Positions 1-9,254 of a DNA stretch of 64,000 bases are shown here, in pieces. This DNA comes from Clostridium hydrogeniformans DSM 21757 (GTDB lineage Bacteria > Bacillota > Clostridia > Clostridiales > Clostridiaceae). The translations under genes and the position numbers were made by a program. The stretch's first letter is position 1, and each line of letters begins with the position of its first letter. The stretch lies in NCBI RefSeq assembly GCF_000686705.1, contig NZ_JMLJ01000003.1, forward strand, positions 1 to 64,000, given 5' to 3'. Below the pieces are notes generated by a model, which was given only the letters and a program-made list of their open reading frames with translations, had not been told where the DNA came from and made no database searches.

Positions 1-262
1 ATTACCCCACCAACTAGCTAATGCGCCGCGGGCCCATCTTGTAGCGGATTACTCCTTTGATTGCTCTAAGATGCCTTAAAGCAATATTATGCGGTATTAA
101 TCCTCCTTTCGGAGGGCTATCCCCCACTACAAGGCAGGTTGCCCACGTGTTACTCACCCGTCCGCCGCTAGATTGTCTCCGAAGAGACTCTCTCGCTCGA
201 CTTGCATGTGTTAAGCACGCCGCCAGCATTCATCCTGAGCCAGGATCAAACTCTCAATTTAA
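1..262 (-). rRNA. 16S ribosomal RNA, 5' end (partial)
   Basis: Read on the minus strand, positions 254-244 give the universal AGAGTTTGATC near the 16S 5' end, followed by the conserved GGCGGCGTGCTTAACACATG and GGCGGACGGGTGAGTAAC blocks. The gene runs off the left edge, so only about the first 260 nt are present. The mature 5' end is set at about 262 by the usual distance upstream of AGAGTTTGATC. The variable regions have the short clostridial form. Reading frames overlapping it are not genes. Confidence 0.98.
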
Positions 263-517
263 AAGTTTAATCTTAGCTTTTCGCTAATTATTTACTGTTA
301 AAAGAATTGCTGGTTCTTTATCTTAATCTGTTTAATTTTCAAAAATCAATAGTCCTTATTTTTGAGGACATGACTTATTTTATATAAAATCTTCTACTAT
401 TTTATTTCATTACATCTAAAATACATGTGATTATTCCATCAATACTGATTATTTCTATATTTTTCTCTAAGTTTCTTTTATTGATACGCTAGGATGAGTT
501 TACTTTTGAAATTTAAA
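263..517 (-). other. rRNA operon leader and promoter region
   Basis: This stretch separates the 16S 5' end from the next gene's terminator, so it must hold the rRNA promoter and 5' leader. A small inverted repeat (GTCCT/AGGAC, 352-369) may be a leader stem. I could not pick a convincing -35/-10 pair, so no promoter is placed. Confidence 0.5.
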
Positions 518-554
518 CAAAAATTAAGAAGGGAAAATATATATCCCTTCTTAA
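518..554 (-). terminator. Rho-independent terminator of the 42-residue ORF
   Basis: Positions 524-534 and 544-554 form an inverted repeat (TTAAGAAGGG / CCCTTCTTAA). On the minus strand it is followed by an ATTTTTG tract. It lies directly after the stop codon of the small gene at 562-690 and insulates the rRNA leader. Confidence 0.85.
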
Positions 555-561
555 CTTCATA

Positions 562-690
562 TTACTCTATAGGCTCGCCTTTAAAATTTTCATATCTAGG
601 TTTTGTTCTCTTATAACCTCTACCCTTTGGCATATTTTGAAGCTCTACCCTTTTTTGACCTTTATCTGTACTATTATTTGTTTTATTCAT
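562..690 (-). CDS. Small basic protein, 42 residues, unknown function
   Basis: The minus-strand ORF starts with ATG at 690, preceded by a strong GAAAGGAG site 7 nt upstream, and ends at TAA 562-564, right before a terminator. The 42-residue product is rich in Lys, Arg and Asn, has no hydrophobic segment, and carries a central KGRGYKRTKPRYENF stretch. I do not recognise a family. A strong ribosome binding site plus a dedicated terminator is the main argument that it is a real gene. It is probably cytosolic and could bind nucleic acid, but that is only inferred from charge. Confidence 0.65.
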   Translation of the reverse strand: MNKTNNSTDKGQKRVELQNMPKGRGYKRTKPRYENFKGEPIE

Positions 691-751
691 AAGACACTCT
701 CCTTTCTTTTTGTAGTTTATGTCCTATGAAAAAAAATATTCTATAGTAATT

Positions 752-1246
752 TTAAAGTTTCCCTTTACTCTTTAGATAAGCATTTATTTTATTTACTTCT
801 TCTTCCTTATAGTATTCCATTGGTACTTCTAATATAATACCCTTAGCTACAACTCTATAGGCTACAAGATTTTCTTTCTTAGTAACTTTTATAATTTTCA
901 AGATATCTTTTAATAAAATCTTTTTTTCTTTAAAAGTTTTATTAAATCCTATACAATCTTTTCCGAGTCTTATGTATCCTAGTTTATCTCTAAGTAGGAG
1001 CATAAATCCAAAATATCCTGAAACCACTGACATTAACCCATTAAATATAGCTATTCCTATAGATAACTTTCCAGTAGTTGCAGATACATCTTTCATTCCC
1101 ATTACAGAGCTAATACATAAAAAAATAAATATTATACCTAAAAAAAGGTCCAATGATTTTGCCTTATTAAATCTAACTATCTCCCCTGCTTCTTCTTTCA
1201 CTCCAATTTCTTCCTTTTCTTTATGTTTCATACCTAACCCTCCCAT
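752..1246 (-). CDS. Small integral membrane protein, unknown function
   Basis: The product has a charged N-terminus (residues 1-30), two membrane segments (about 33-50 and 60-87), and a soluble C-terminal half of beta-strand pattern that resembles small bacterial PH-like domains. That resemblance is my impression, not a confirmed match. Two starts are possible: ATG at 1246 with AGGAG 7 nt upstream, or ATG at 1231 with GGGAGG upstream. The MGGLG that begins the longer form is partly the second ribosome site translated, which makes 1231 a serious alternative. Function unknown; cell membrane location inferred. Confidence 0.7.
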   Translation of the reverse strand: MGGLGMKHKEKEEIGVKEEAGEIVRFNKAKSLDLFLGIIFIFLCISSVMGMKDVSATTGKLSIGIAIFNGLMSVVSGYFGFMLLLRDKLGYIRLGKDCIGFNKTFKEKKILLKDILKIIKVTKKENLVAYRVVAKGIILEVPMEYYKEEEVNKINAYLKSKGKL

Positions 1247-1424
1247 GACTAAACTCCTATATAACCTATATATTTATTATATATTTATTCTCTATGTTTT
1301 AAAATACAAATTATTAAATACTTCCTGATATATGCCATCTTAAATATGTTGTTTTTTAGTTAATTTATCTTATATTGTGCTAATGTTATTTTAAAATTTA
1401 AGCTTTTTTCATAAATTAACTTAT

Positions 1425-1470
1425 AAAAATAAAGAAATAGGATTTTTACTAGCTCTCCAGTAAAAATCCT
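1425..1470 (-). terminator. Rho-independent terminator of the ABC-F gene
   Basis: A perfect 12-bp inverted repeat, AGGATTTTTACT / AGTAAAAATCCT (1439-1450 and 1459-1470), is followed on the minus strand by ATTTCTTTATTTTT. It lies just past the stop of the ABC-F gene. Confidence 0.88.
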
Positions 1471-1480
1471 ATAAAAAATC

Positions 1481-3070
1481 CTATTCTATTCCTTTTCCCT
1501 TTAGGAATTCATCATAAGTACATTGCTTATCGATTATTCCCTCTCCATTTATCTCTATTATTCTATTAGCAATAGTTTGTATAAATTGATGGTCATGAGA
1601 TGCAAAAAGAACTACGCTCTTAAAATCCATAAGACCATTATTTAAAGCAGTTATAGATTCAAGATCTAAGTGGTTCGTTGGTTGGTCTAATATAAGTATG
1701 TTTGCACTAGACAACATCATTCTAGATAGCATACATCTTACTTTCTCTCCCCCTGATAGAACCTTAGCCTCTTTTAATGCCTCTTCTCCTGAGAATAACA
1801 TTCTTCCAAGGAAACCTCTTAAATAACTTTCACTTTGCTCCTCTGAAAATTGGCGTAACCAATCAACTAAAGATAAGTCACAGTCATTAAAAAATTCTGA
1901 GTTATCCTTTGGAAAATATGCATTAGATGTAGTAACTCCCCACTTGTATGTTCCTTCATCTGATTCTAATTCTCCAGTTAATATTTTAAATAAAGTACTT
2001 ACCCCTATTTCATCACCTACAAAGGCAATTTTATCTTCTCTTCCTATTCTAAAGGTAACATTATCTAAAACCTTAATCCCATCTATAGTCTTACTTAAAT
2101 TCTCTACAAATAAAACATCATTTCCAACTTCTCTTTCTGGTTTAAAGCCAACAAAAGGATATCTTCTGGAAGAAGAAGGTAATTCATCTATGGTAATCTT
2201 ATCTAAAAGCTTCTTTCTTGAAGTTGCTTGTTTAGATTTAGATGCATTAGCTGAGAATCTTGCTATAAAGTTTTGAAGTTCCTTTACCTTTTCCTCTTTC
2301 TTCTTATTCTGATCCTTAATCATTTGAGCAACTATTTGGCTAGACTCATACCAGAAATCATAGTTACCAACATAAAGTCTAATTTTCCCAAAATCCACAT
2401 CACATATATGTGTACATACAGTATTTAAGAAGTGTCTATCGTGGGAAACAACAATTACTGTTCCTTCGAAATCCATTAAAAAGTTCTCAAGCCAGTTAAT
2501 AGCCTTTATATCTAAGTTGTTAGTAGGCTCATCTAGAATAAGAACTCCTGGCTTTCCAAATAAAGCTTGAGCTAAAAGAATCTTAATCTTTTCATCACCC
2601 TTAAGCTCATTCATCATTTTATAATGAAGGTCTGTTCCTATTCCAAGACCTTGAAGAAGCATTGAAGCTTCAGCCTCAGCTTCCCAACCATTAAGTTCTG
2701 CAAATTCACCTTCAAGTTCTGATGCCTTAATTCCATCCTCATCGCTAAAATCAGCCTTTGCATATAAAGCATCTTTTTCTTTCATAATGGAATAAAGTTT
2801 TTCATTTCCCATTATTACTGTTTCTAAAACTTCATATTCATCATATTGATAATGATCTTGCTTAAGTACTGAAACTCTAACATTATTAGGTACTATAACC
2901 TCTCCTGTGTTAGCCTCAATTTCCCCTGAAAGTATTTTAAGAAATGTTGATTTTCCTGCTCCATTAGCTCCTATTACACCATAACAATTTCCTGGGGTAA
3001 ACTTTAAATTTACCTCCTCAAATAACTTTCTTGCTCCGTATCTTAAGCTTATGTTACTTACTGTAATCAT
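1481..3070 (-). CDS. ABC-F family ATPase, YkpA/YbiT type
   Basis: This 529-residue soluble twin-ATPase matches the Bacillus YkpA / E. coli YbiT branch of ABC-F proteins almost throughout. ABC-F proteins act on ribosomes rather than in transport. Domain 1 has Walker A GANGAGKS (about residue 34) and Walker B LILDEPTNNLD. The inter-domain linker is Lys-rich (SKSKQATSRKK). Domain 2 has an SGGEK signature but a degenerate Walker A (GDEIGVSTLFK), and its Walker B reads LILDQPTNHLD, with Gln (CAA) in place of the catalytic Glu. The start is ATG 3070: its GAGAGGA site is well spaced, while upstream in-frame ATGs lie inside or before that site. A terminator follows immediately. Confidence 0.93.
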   Translation of the reverse strand: MITVSNISLRYGARKLFEEVNLKFTPGNCYGVIGANGAGKSTFLKILSGEIEANTGEVIVPNNVRVSVLKQDHYQYDEYEVLETVIMGNEKLYSIMKEKDALYAKADFSDEDGIKASELEGEFAELNGWEAEAEASMLLQGLGIGTDLHYKMMNELKGDEKIKILLAQALFGKPGVLILDEPTNNLDIKAINWLENFLMDFEGTVIVVSHDRHFLNTVCTHICDVDFGKIRLYVGNYDFWYESSQIVAQMIKDQNKKKEEKVKELQNFIARFSANASKSKQATSRKKLLDKITIDELPSSSRRYPFVGFKPEREVGNDVLFVENLSKTIDGIKVLDNVTFRIGREDKIAFVGDEIGVSTLFKILTGELESDEGTYKWGVTTSNAYFPKDNSEFFNDCDLSLVDWLRQFSEEQSESYLRGFLGRMLFSGEEALKEAKVLSGGEKVRCMLSRMMLSSANILILDQPTNHLDLESITALNNGLMDFKSVVLFASHDHQFIQTIANRIIEINGEGIIDKQCTYDEFLKGKGIE

Positions 3071-3159
3071 TGGCATTTTCCTCTCTAAAAACATATTTTA
3101 ATTGAACACTAAGGCTTATTATATCAAAAAACTTATTCTATGTCTAAATATAATAATTT

Positions 3160-3196
3160 TAAGAAACAAAGAAGCCCTACAACATTGTGTAGAGCC
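3160..3196 (-). terminator. Probable terminator of adhE
   Basis: On the minus strand GGCTCTACA and TGTAGGGCT (3196-3188 and 3181-3173) pair over 9 bp with two G-U pairs and are followed by TCTTTGTTTCTT. It sits about 60 nt beyond the adhE stop codon. Confidence 0.65.
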
Positions 3197-3258
3197 ACTT
3201 TGTGAGTCTTGTAATTCATTTCGGGTGTGATTTTTATTTTTATATTTTCAAAGAAAAA

Positions 3259-5844
3259 TTATTTATTTGAAAATACATTAACATACATTTGTTTAATTTC
3301 AGATATTAATGGATATCTTGGATTAGCTCCTGTACATTGGTCGTCAAAAGCCTGCTCACTCATTTCATCTAAAGTGCTATAAAACTTATCCTTAGATACT
3401 CCAAACTCTTCTATGGTAGTTGGTATATTAACCTTTGCCTTTAACTCTTCTATGGCATTTATTAAAAGCTCTACCTTTTCCTCTTCACTATTTCCCCCAA
3501 GATTTAAATAATCTGCTATTCTTGCATATCTCCACTTAGCATTTGGATATTTATACTGTGGGAAGGCAGCTTGTTTTCTTGGGCTGTCTGTAGCATTAAA
3601 TCTAATTACTTCATTTATAAGTAATCCATTGGCAACTCCATGAGGTACATGATGCATTGATCCAAGTTTATGAGCCATAGAGTGACATACTCCAAGGAAG
3701 GCATTTGCAAAAGCCATTCCTGCCATAGAGGATGCATGGGCCATCTTTTCTCTTGCCTTAACATTAGTTGTTCCCTCATTATAAGCCATTGGTAAATACT
3801 TAAATATAAGTCTTATAGCTTCTAGGGCTAATCCATTGGTAAATTCTGATGCAAGAACTGATACATAAGCCTCTATGGCATGGGTTAATGCATCTATTCC
3901 TGAAGCTGAGGTAAGTCCCCTTGGCATATTCATCATAAGTTCTGCATCAACTATTGCCATATCTGGAGTTAATTCATAATCTGCCAGTGGGTATTTACAT
4001 CCTGTTTCTTCATCTGTTATAACTGCAAATGGAGTTACCTCTGATCCAGTTCCAGCTGAGGTTGCAACACATACTAATTCTGCCTTTTCTCCCATTCTAG
4101 GAAATTTATATACTCTTTTTCTTATATCCATAAATCTCATAGCTAAATCTTCAAATTTAACCTCTGGATGCTCATATAGTACCCACATTATCTTAGCAGC
4201 ATCCATAGCTGATCCCCCACCTAAAGCTATTATTGTATCTGGTTCAAAGGTCTTCATTTCCTCTGCACCTTTTTTAGCTGTATTTAAGGTTGGATCTGGT
4301 TCCACGTCCATAAACACTTTAAATTCTATGTTATTAGCTTCTAATATACTAGTTATCTTATCTGCATATCCTAAATTAAATAATACCCTATCTGTTACTA
4401 TAAAGGCCCTCTTTTTATTCATATCTTTAAGTTCTTGAAGGGCAACTCCTAAACTACCATATTTAAAGTATACTTTTTCTGGAACTCTAAACCAAAGCAT
4501 ATTTTCTCTCCTCTCAGCCACATTCTTTATATTTATAAGGTGTTTAACTCCTACATTTTCTGATACAGAGTTCCCACCCCATGAACCACAGCCAAGAGTT
4601 AATGATGGTGCTAATCTAAAGTTATATATATCACCTATAGCTCCTTGAGATGCTGGCATATTAACTATAGTTCTTCCAGTCTTCATAGTTGAACCAAATC
4701 TATCTATTCTATCCTTACATCTATTTTGATCGGTATATAATACTGAAGTATGACCAAATCCTCCAAGCTCTATTAATCTTTCAGCCTTTTTTAAAGCTTC
4801 TTCAAAGGTTTCAGCCTTATACATTCCAAGTATTGGAGATAACTTTTCATGAGAAAATGGTTCTTCAAGTTCTACAGATTTTACCTCTCCAACTAAAACT
4901 TTAGTTGATTCTGGAACTTTAACTCCTGCCATGTGAGCTATTTTTGTTGCAGGCTGACCTACAATATCTGCATTTAAATTTCCATTTTTTAATATTATAT
5001 TTCTAACCTTATCTATTTCATCCTTCTTTAATATATATGCTCCTCTTTCCTTAAGTTCTTTTTTCACTTCATCATATACATCCTTTATAACAATTATGGA
5101 TTGTTCTGATGCACATATAACTCCATTATCAAAGGTTTTAGATAAAAGAATTGAGTTTACTGCCATTTTTATATGAGCTGTTTCATCAATTATAGCTGGT
5201 GTATTTCCAGCCCCAACTCCTATAGCTGGCTTTCCTGAAGAGTAAGCGGCTTTAACCATTCCTGGTCCACCAGTTGCTAGTATTATATCAGCTTCTTTCA
5301 TAACTATTTGGGATAATTCAACAGAGGGTTCATCAATCCATCCTATTATTCCCTCTGGTGCTCCTGCTTTAACTGCAGCATCAAGAACTATTTTTGCTGC
5401 CTTTATAGTAGAATTTTTAGCTCTTGGATGAGGAGAAAATATTATTCCATTTCTTGTTTTTAAGGAAATAAGTGCTTTAAATATTGCTGTAGAAGTTGGA
5501 TTTGTTGTTGGAACAACTGCAGCTACTACTCCTATGGGTTCTGCTATCTTTGTTATTCCAAAAGCCTCATCCTTTTCTATAACTCCGCAAGTCTTTTCAT
5601 CCTTATATTTATTGTATATATATTCTGAAGCAAAATGGTTTTTTATAACCTTATCCTCTACAATTCCCATTCCTGTTTCTTCAACAGCCATTTTTGATAA
5701 AGCTATTCTTGCATTATTTGCAGCAATGGCGGCCTTTGTAAAAATATCATCCACCTGCTCTTGAGTATAGGTGGCAAATTTTCTTTGTGCCTCTCTTACT
5801 TGGTCTAATCTTTTCATAAGTGTTTCTGCATTATTTACTCTCAT
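3259..5844 (-). CDS. adhE: Bifunctional aldehyde/alcohol dehydrogenase AdhE
   Basis: AdhE reduces acetyl-CoA to acetaldehyde and then ethanol with two NADH, the main fermentative redox sink. The 861 residues are the normal AdhE length. The N-terminal half is a CoA-acylating aldehyde dehydrogenase: ATGGPGMV and GVGAGNTPA nucleotide-binding segments and the catalytic Cys in GVICASEQS (about residue 245). The C-terminal half is an iron-dependent alcohol dehydrogenase: ALGGGSAMDAAK cofactor loop, GTGSEVTPFAV, and metal-ligand region DALTHAIEAY through CHSMAHKLG and HHVPHG. AdhE usually assembles into spirosome filaments. The start has AGGAG 9 nt upstream. It is monocistronic, with a Rex-like operator about 100 nt upstream. 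Confidence 0.98.
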   Translation of the reverse strand: MRVNNAETLMKRLDQVREAQRKFATYTQEQVDDIFTKAAIAANNARIALSKMAVEETGMGIVEDKVIKNHFASEYIYNKYKDEKTCGVIEKDEAFGITKIAEPIGVVAAVVPTTNPTSTAIFKALISLKTRNGIIFSPHPRAKNSTIKAAKIVLDAAVKAGAPEGIIGWIDEPSVELSQIVMKEADIILATGGPGMVKAAYSSGKPAIGVGAGNTPAIIDETAHIKMAVNSILLSKTFDNGVICASEQSIIVIKDVYDEVKKELKERGAYILKKDEIDKVRNIILKNGNLNADIVGQPATKIAHMAGVKVPESTKVLVGEVKSVELEEPFSHEKLSPILGMYKAETFEEALKKAERLIELGGFGHTSVLYTDQNRCKDRIDRFGSTMKTGRTIVNMPASQGAIGDIYNFRLAPSLTLGCGSWGGNSVSENVGVKHLINIKNVAERRENMLWFRVPEKVYFKYGSLGVALQELKDMNKKRAFIVTDRVLFNLGYADKITSILEANNIEFKVFMDVEPDPTLNTAKKGAEEMKTFEPDTIIALGGGSAMDAAKIMWVLYEHPEVKFEDLAMRFMDIRKRVYKFPRMGEKAELVCVATSAGTGSEVTPFAVITDEETGCKYPLADYELTPDMAIVDAELMMNMPRGLTSASGIDALTHAIEAYVSVLASEFTNGLALEAIRLIFKYLPMAYNEGTTNVKAREKMAHASSMAGMAFANAFLGVCHSMAHKLGSMHHVPHGVANGLLINEVIRFNATDSPRKQAAFPQYKYPNAKWRYARIADYLNLGGNSEEEKVELLINAIEELKAKVNIPTTIEEFGVSKDKFYSTLDEMSEQAFDDQCTGANPRYPLISEIKQMYVNVFSNK

Positions 5845-5945
5845 AAATTCTCACTCCTATTATTTATATAATACTGTTATTTAGTTAAAATTCTTTATTT
5901 ATAATATGGTAGTTAATTGAATTAATAATTCGTCTTATAGATTGT

Positions 5946-5963
5946 TTGTTAAATAACTAACAA
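5946..5963. promoter_or_regulatory. Predicted Rex operator upstream of adhE
   Basis: The site reads TTGTTAAATAACTAACAA and differs from the clostridial Rex consensus TTGTTAA-N4-TTAACAA by one base. It sits about 100 nt upstream of the adhE start. Rex represses fermentation genes when NAD+ is high and releases them when NADH accumulates. No rex gene lies in this window, so the link is inferred from the motif and the target. Confidence 0.75.
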
Positions 5964-6439
5964 TCTATACTAAAAAAATATAATTATAATTTATATTCTT
6001 CAGATATTTTTTCTTCTTTTTAAGATTACTTTAATGTTTTCCCTCTCTATATTGTTAATATTATCACAATTATTTTATTCTGTAAAGACCATTACTACTT
6101 TTTATTAAATTAATAACTTCTTACCTTTTGTAATTGTTTACTATTGATAATTAATGTTTTATATCTATTAACTTATTAAAAACCTCTAATTTTCTCTGTC
6201 CTACTCTAAGCTTTTATGTTATTATTATTTCTTTATTATTTTCGTCCACTAAAGTTTTATGTTATTTTTTTATCATTATTTTAAAACTTAAATATCTTTT
6301 ATATATAATATTTTTATTTAAGGAAGATTTTCTTTATTCCAATAAGAAATAACTCCTTCTAAGAAACTACTTTAAAGAGTCCACAATTTCAAATTATAAA
6401 AATCATTTGAAATTACCTTTTCTTAATTTTCTTAATCTC
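5964..6439. other. AT-rich intergenic region without recognisable gene
   Basis: About 480 bases between the Rex site and the helicase terminator. It is almost purely A/T with no ORF preceded by a ribosome site and no clear hairpin. It probably contains the distal adhE upstream region only. Confidence 0.5.
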
Positions 6440-6481
6440 ACAACAAAAATAAGCTATCTCACTTTTTATTGTGAGATAGCT
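6440..6481 (-). terminator. Rho-independent terminator of the helicase gene
   Basis: A perfect 11-bp repeat AGCTATCTCAC / GTGAGATAGCT (6452-6462, 6471-6481) is followed on the minus strand by TATTTTTGTTG. It begins 2 nt after the helicase stop codon. Confidence 0.92.
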
Positions 6482-6483
6482 CT

Positions 6484-9069
6484 CTATAAACTCTCTATTA
6501 ACTCTTTATCTAAATAATTTAAAAACCTGCTTCCTTCTTCCTTAATATTCTCTCTTTCATACTTATGTCTATGTCTAGTTAAATATAGGGTTTCTTTTGC
6601 TCTAGTAACTGCCACATAAAAGAGCCTACACTCCTCTAATATTTCCTCCCTTGTTTTACTCATAAAGCTTGGAAACACTCCATTGTTTAGGGCTGGTAAA
6701 AACACTCTTTTGAATTCTAAACCCTTAGCTTGATGCACTGTAATTATTGGTACCTTCTTTTCCTTAGAAAAGCTTCTGTCTATTTCACTATTTGATAATG
6801 AAGTTATTGTAAGTAGTCTTATTAATGAATCCTTTGGACTTTCTAGAGAATTATCTCCATTTTTAAAGAAGTTATATAATTCCTTTAAATTTTCTACCCT
6901 ATTATTTTCATTTTTATTCTTATAATATTCAATAATCCCACTTATTTCATAAATTTTTTCTAATACCTTATATGGTCTTTCCATCTCCATAAGTTCTCTT
7001 AATTCATCCATTTGCTCTTTAAGATCCTTAAATCTTTTATTATAAAGCCCCATAACAGCCATTCTTTCCATAGAGGTACTATTAAGCTTCTTTGCCATAG
7101 ATAATAAAATATCTTTAGTGGCTAAAATATCATCCATAGCATTATGGCTAGGTTTTACATTTGATTTTAGAACCTTACTTAAGGTTTCAAGTTTATGATT
7201 TTCAAGATTAGGATAAAGTTTTCTTCCTATGTCCAAAGTATCGTAGTATCCTTTAATTTTAAATGGCTCTAAGTTAAGTCTTCTAAGTTCACTATTTAAT
7301 ATTCCAAGGTCATATTGTACATTATGGCCTACTACAACCCTATCCTTTATAAAACTTAAAAATTTTAAAAAAACTTCCTTAGGGCTCTTTCCATTTTGCT
7401 TTAAATATTCATCACTAAATCCATGAACCTCTTCTGAAGATCCAACAGATTTACTTGGTATTATAAACTCTTCAAAAGTAGTTACACTTCCATACCTATT
7501 AAGACCTATGGCTGCTATTTGTATTATCTCATCTTTTGTTATATCAACTCCTGTAGACTCTACATCAAATATCACTACATCTCCACTTAATATAGCATCA
7601 CATAACATTCTATAAGGCTCTCCTAAGGAGATGGTACTACTTTCTAAAAAGTCTGTAAGCCTTATGCCTAAATCTTTATTTCCCTTCTTCTCTATGTATT
7701 CAATAGTCTTATCCCCTACCCTTGATACATAATTTAAAACTATTCTTTTCATACTATTTACATCATATTTATTTAGGGCAAGTTTTAAATAGGCTAGAGC
7801 ATCCTTAATTTCTTTCCTTCTAAAAAATTTAAATTCTTCTACTAAAAAAGAAGGTATACCTCTTTTTTCTAATATGCTAGAGTAGGCAAGATTTAGTCTA
7901 TTATTCCTTGTTAGAATTGCTACTGAACTTAAATCATCCTTATAATATTTTTCTATAATATTACAAATAAAGTTTCCTTCCTCTTCTAAAGTATTAAACT
8001 CCTTGTACTTTAACTTTTCCCCTATCTTATTTCCCTCTGTGACTATTTCCTTATTCTTCAAATCATCTTCTATCATATATATTCTTTCAATAGTTTTTAA
8101 ATACTCATTAGATGACTTTATAATAACCTGTGTAGATCTATAATTTTTATTAAAATGTATAACTCGTACATTTTTAAATTCTTCTTTAAAATCTTCTATT
8201 ATTGTAAAAGGCTTGGATCCTCTCCAACTATAAATAGTTTGATTTATATCTCCAAAGAAGCTTAAGTTTTTATTTAAACTTAACCTCTTTATTATTTCAT
8301 ACTCTAATAAACTAGTATCTTGAACTTCATCCACTTGAATATAATTAAATTTTTCTCTCCACCTATTTAAAGTTTCCCTGTCCTCTAATATTTCATAGGT
8401 ATTTATTACAAGATCACTAAAATCTAAGCCATGTCTTTCTTTTAATATAGAATTATATAATCTTATAAGTCCATATCCACGCTTTCTTAAAGCATCCTTT
8501 GTAAAGGCTATCCTTTCTCCTTTAGAGAATTTTTTAAAAAATCCTTCTCCTTTTTTACTTAAAAAGTCCTTGGTTACATATTCTATATCACTTCTATATA
8601 TAGGCTCTACAGCTACAGAATGATGTTTAACTTCATATATAAAGCTACTTAGCATAAATAGGTCCATTTTAATATGTCCTAAAATTTCTTTAATTATTTC
8701 ACTGCAATCTTCTTCATCAAAAACCAAAAAATCACTTGATATATCTGTATTTTTCTTAGCTTCGCTTTTTACTATATCAAAACAAAATCCATGAAAAGTC
8801 TTTACATATACCCTTTGTCCTTCTTTTCCTACAGTATTTATTATTCTATCCTTCATCTCATTACAAGCCTTATTAGTAAAGGTAACACATAGTATCTTTT
8901 CTGGATTTTCTCCCTTTAAAATTATATTTGCCGTTCTTAGGGCTACTGCCCTTGTCTTTCCCGTACCCGCTGGTGATAGAGTAAGTAGATTTTCTCCCGT
9001 TGCTTCCACAACCTCTTTTTGTTCTTTATTTAATTCTTTTACTTCATTTAAAAAATATTCTTTATTCAA
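6484..9069 (-). CDS. UvrD/Rep-like helicase with inserted DEDDh exonuclease
   Basis: The 861-residue product is a superfamily 1A DNA helicase. It carries Walker A SPAGTGKT (32-39), VDEVQDTS (246-253), GDINQTIYSWRG (273-284), KNYRST (308-313), TVHQAKGLEF (777-786) and FYVAVTRAKE (817-826). Between the 2A start and the late helicase motifs sits a complete DnaQ-type 3'-5' exonuclease (about 495-660): FDVESTG (501-507), GHNVQYD (581-587) and HNAMDD (642-647) supply the DEDDh residues. Unwinding plus 3'-end trimming suggests DNA repair or recombination. The start is TTG 9069, with AAGGAG 9 nt upstream. A candidate structured RNA precedes it by about 110 nt. The helicase assignment is sure; the physiological role is not. 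Confidence 0.93.
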   Translation of the reverse strand: MNKEYFLNEVKELNKEQKEVVEATGENLLTLSPAGTGKTRAVALRTANIILKGENPEKILCVTFTNKACNEMKDRIINTVGKEGQRVYVKTFHGFCFDIVKSEAKKNTDISSDFLVFDEEDCSEIIKEILGHIKMDLFMLSSFIYEVKHHSVAVEPIYRSDIEYVTKDFLSKKGEGFFKKFSKGERIAFTKDALRKRGYGLIRLYNSILKERHGLDFSDLVINTYEILEDRETLNRWREKFNYIQVDEVQDTSLLEYEIIKRLSLNKNLSFFGDINQTIYSWRGSKPFTIIEDFKEEFKNVRVIHFNKNYRSTQVIIKSSNEYLKTIERIYMIEDDLKNKEIVTEGNKIGEKLKYKEFNTLEEEGNFICNIIEKYYKDDLSSVAILTRNNRLNLAYSSILEKRGIPSFLVEEFKFFRRKEIKDALAYLKLALNKYDVNSMKRIVLNYVSRVGDKTIEYIEKKGNKDLGIRLTDFLESSTISLGEPYRMLCDAILSGDVVIFDVESTGVDITKDEIIQIAAIGLNRYGSVTTFEEFIIPSKSVGSSEEVHGFSDEYLKQNGKSPKEVFLKFLSFIKDRVVVGHNVQYDLGILNSELRRLNLEPFKIKGYYDTLDIGRKLYPNLENHKLETLSKVLKSNVKPSHNAMDDILATKDILLSMAKKLNSTSMERMAVMGLYNKRFKDLKEQMDELRELMEMERPYKVLEKIYEISGIIEYYKNKNENNRVENLKELYNFFKNGDNSLESPKDSLIRLLTITSLSNSEIDRSFSKEKKVPIITVHQAKGLEFKRVFLPALNNGVFPSFMSKTREEILEECRLFYVAVTRAKETLYLTRHRHKYERENIKEEGSRFLNYLDKELIESL

Positions 9070-9178
9070 AATACCTCTCCTTAAATAAGGATACTTTTAT
9101 CCATTAACTTTTCATAATCCTGTATATTTTTAAGTATATAGAGGATATTTATAAAATCTCTTATTTCTTTAATTAGAT

Positions 9179-9254
9179 TTTATCTGATGGCTACCAGAGC
9201 TGTAACACCCCCAACCTTTAAAAGGTTGTGGATAACAGTTGCCACAACCCTAGA
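9179..9254 (-). ncRNA. Candidate structured leader RNA, copy A
   Basis: On the minus strand this 76-nt segment resembles one at 20067-20146 in order and spacing. Both have a GTTG/CAAC-type hairpin, a conserved CTGTTATC, a second hairpin with a CC...GG stem of differing sequence, a G-run, then GTAGCCAT and AGATAAA. TTATC could pair with GATAA to close an outer stem. It lies in the leader of the helicase-exonuclease gene. I do not recognise a known riboswitch. The transcribed strand is inferred from the downstream genes in both cases. Confidence 0.45.

Noticed and set aside
14-287. Open reading frames on both strands at the left edge
   Set aside because: They lie inside the conserved 16S rRNA sequence, which explains the region fully.
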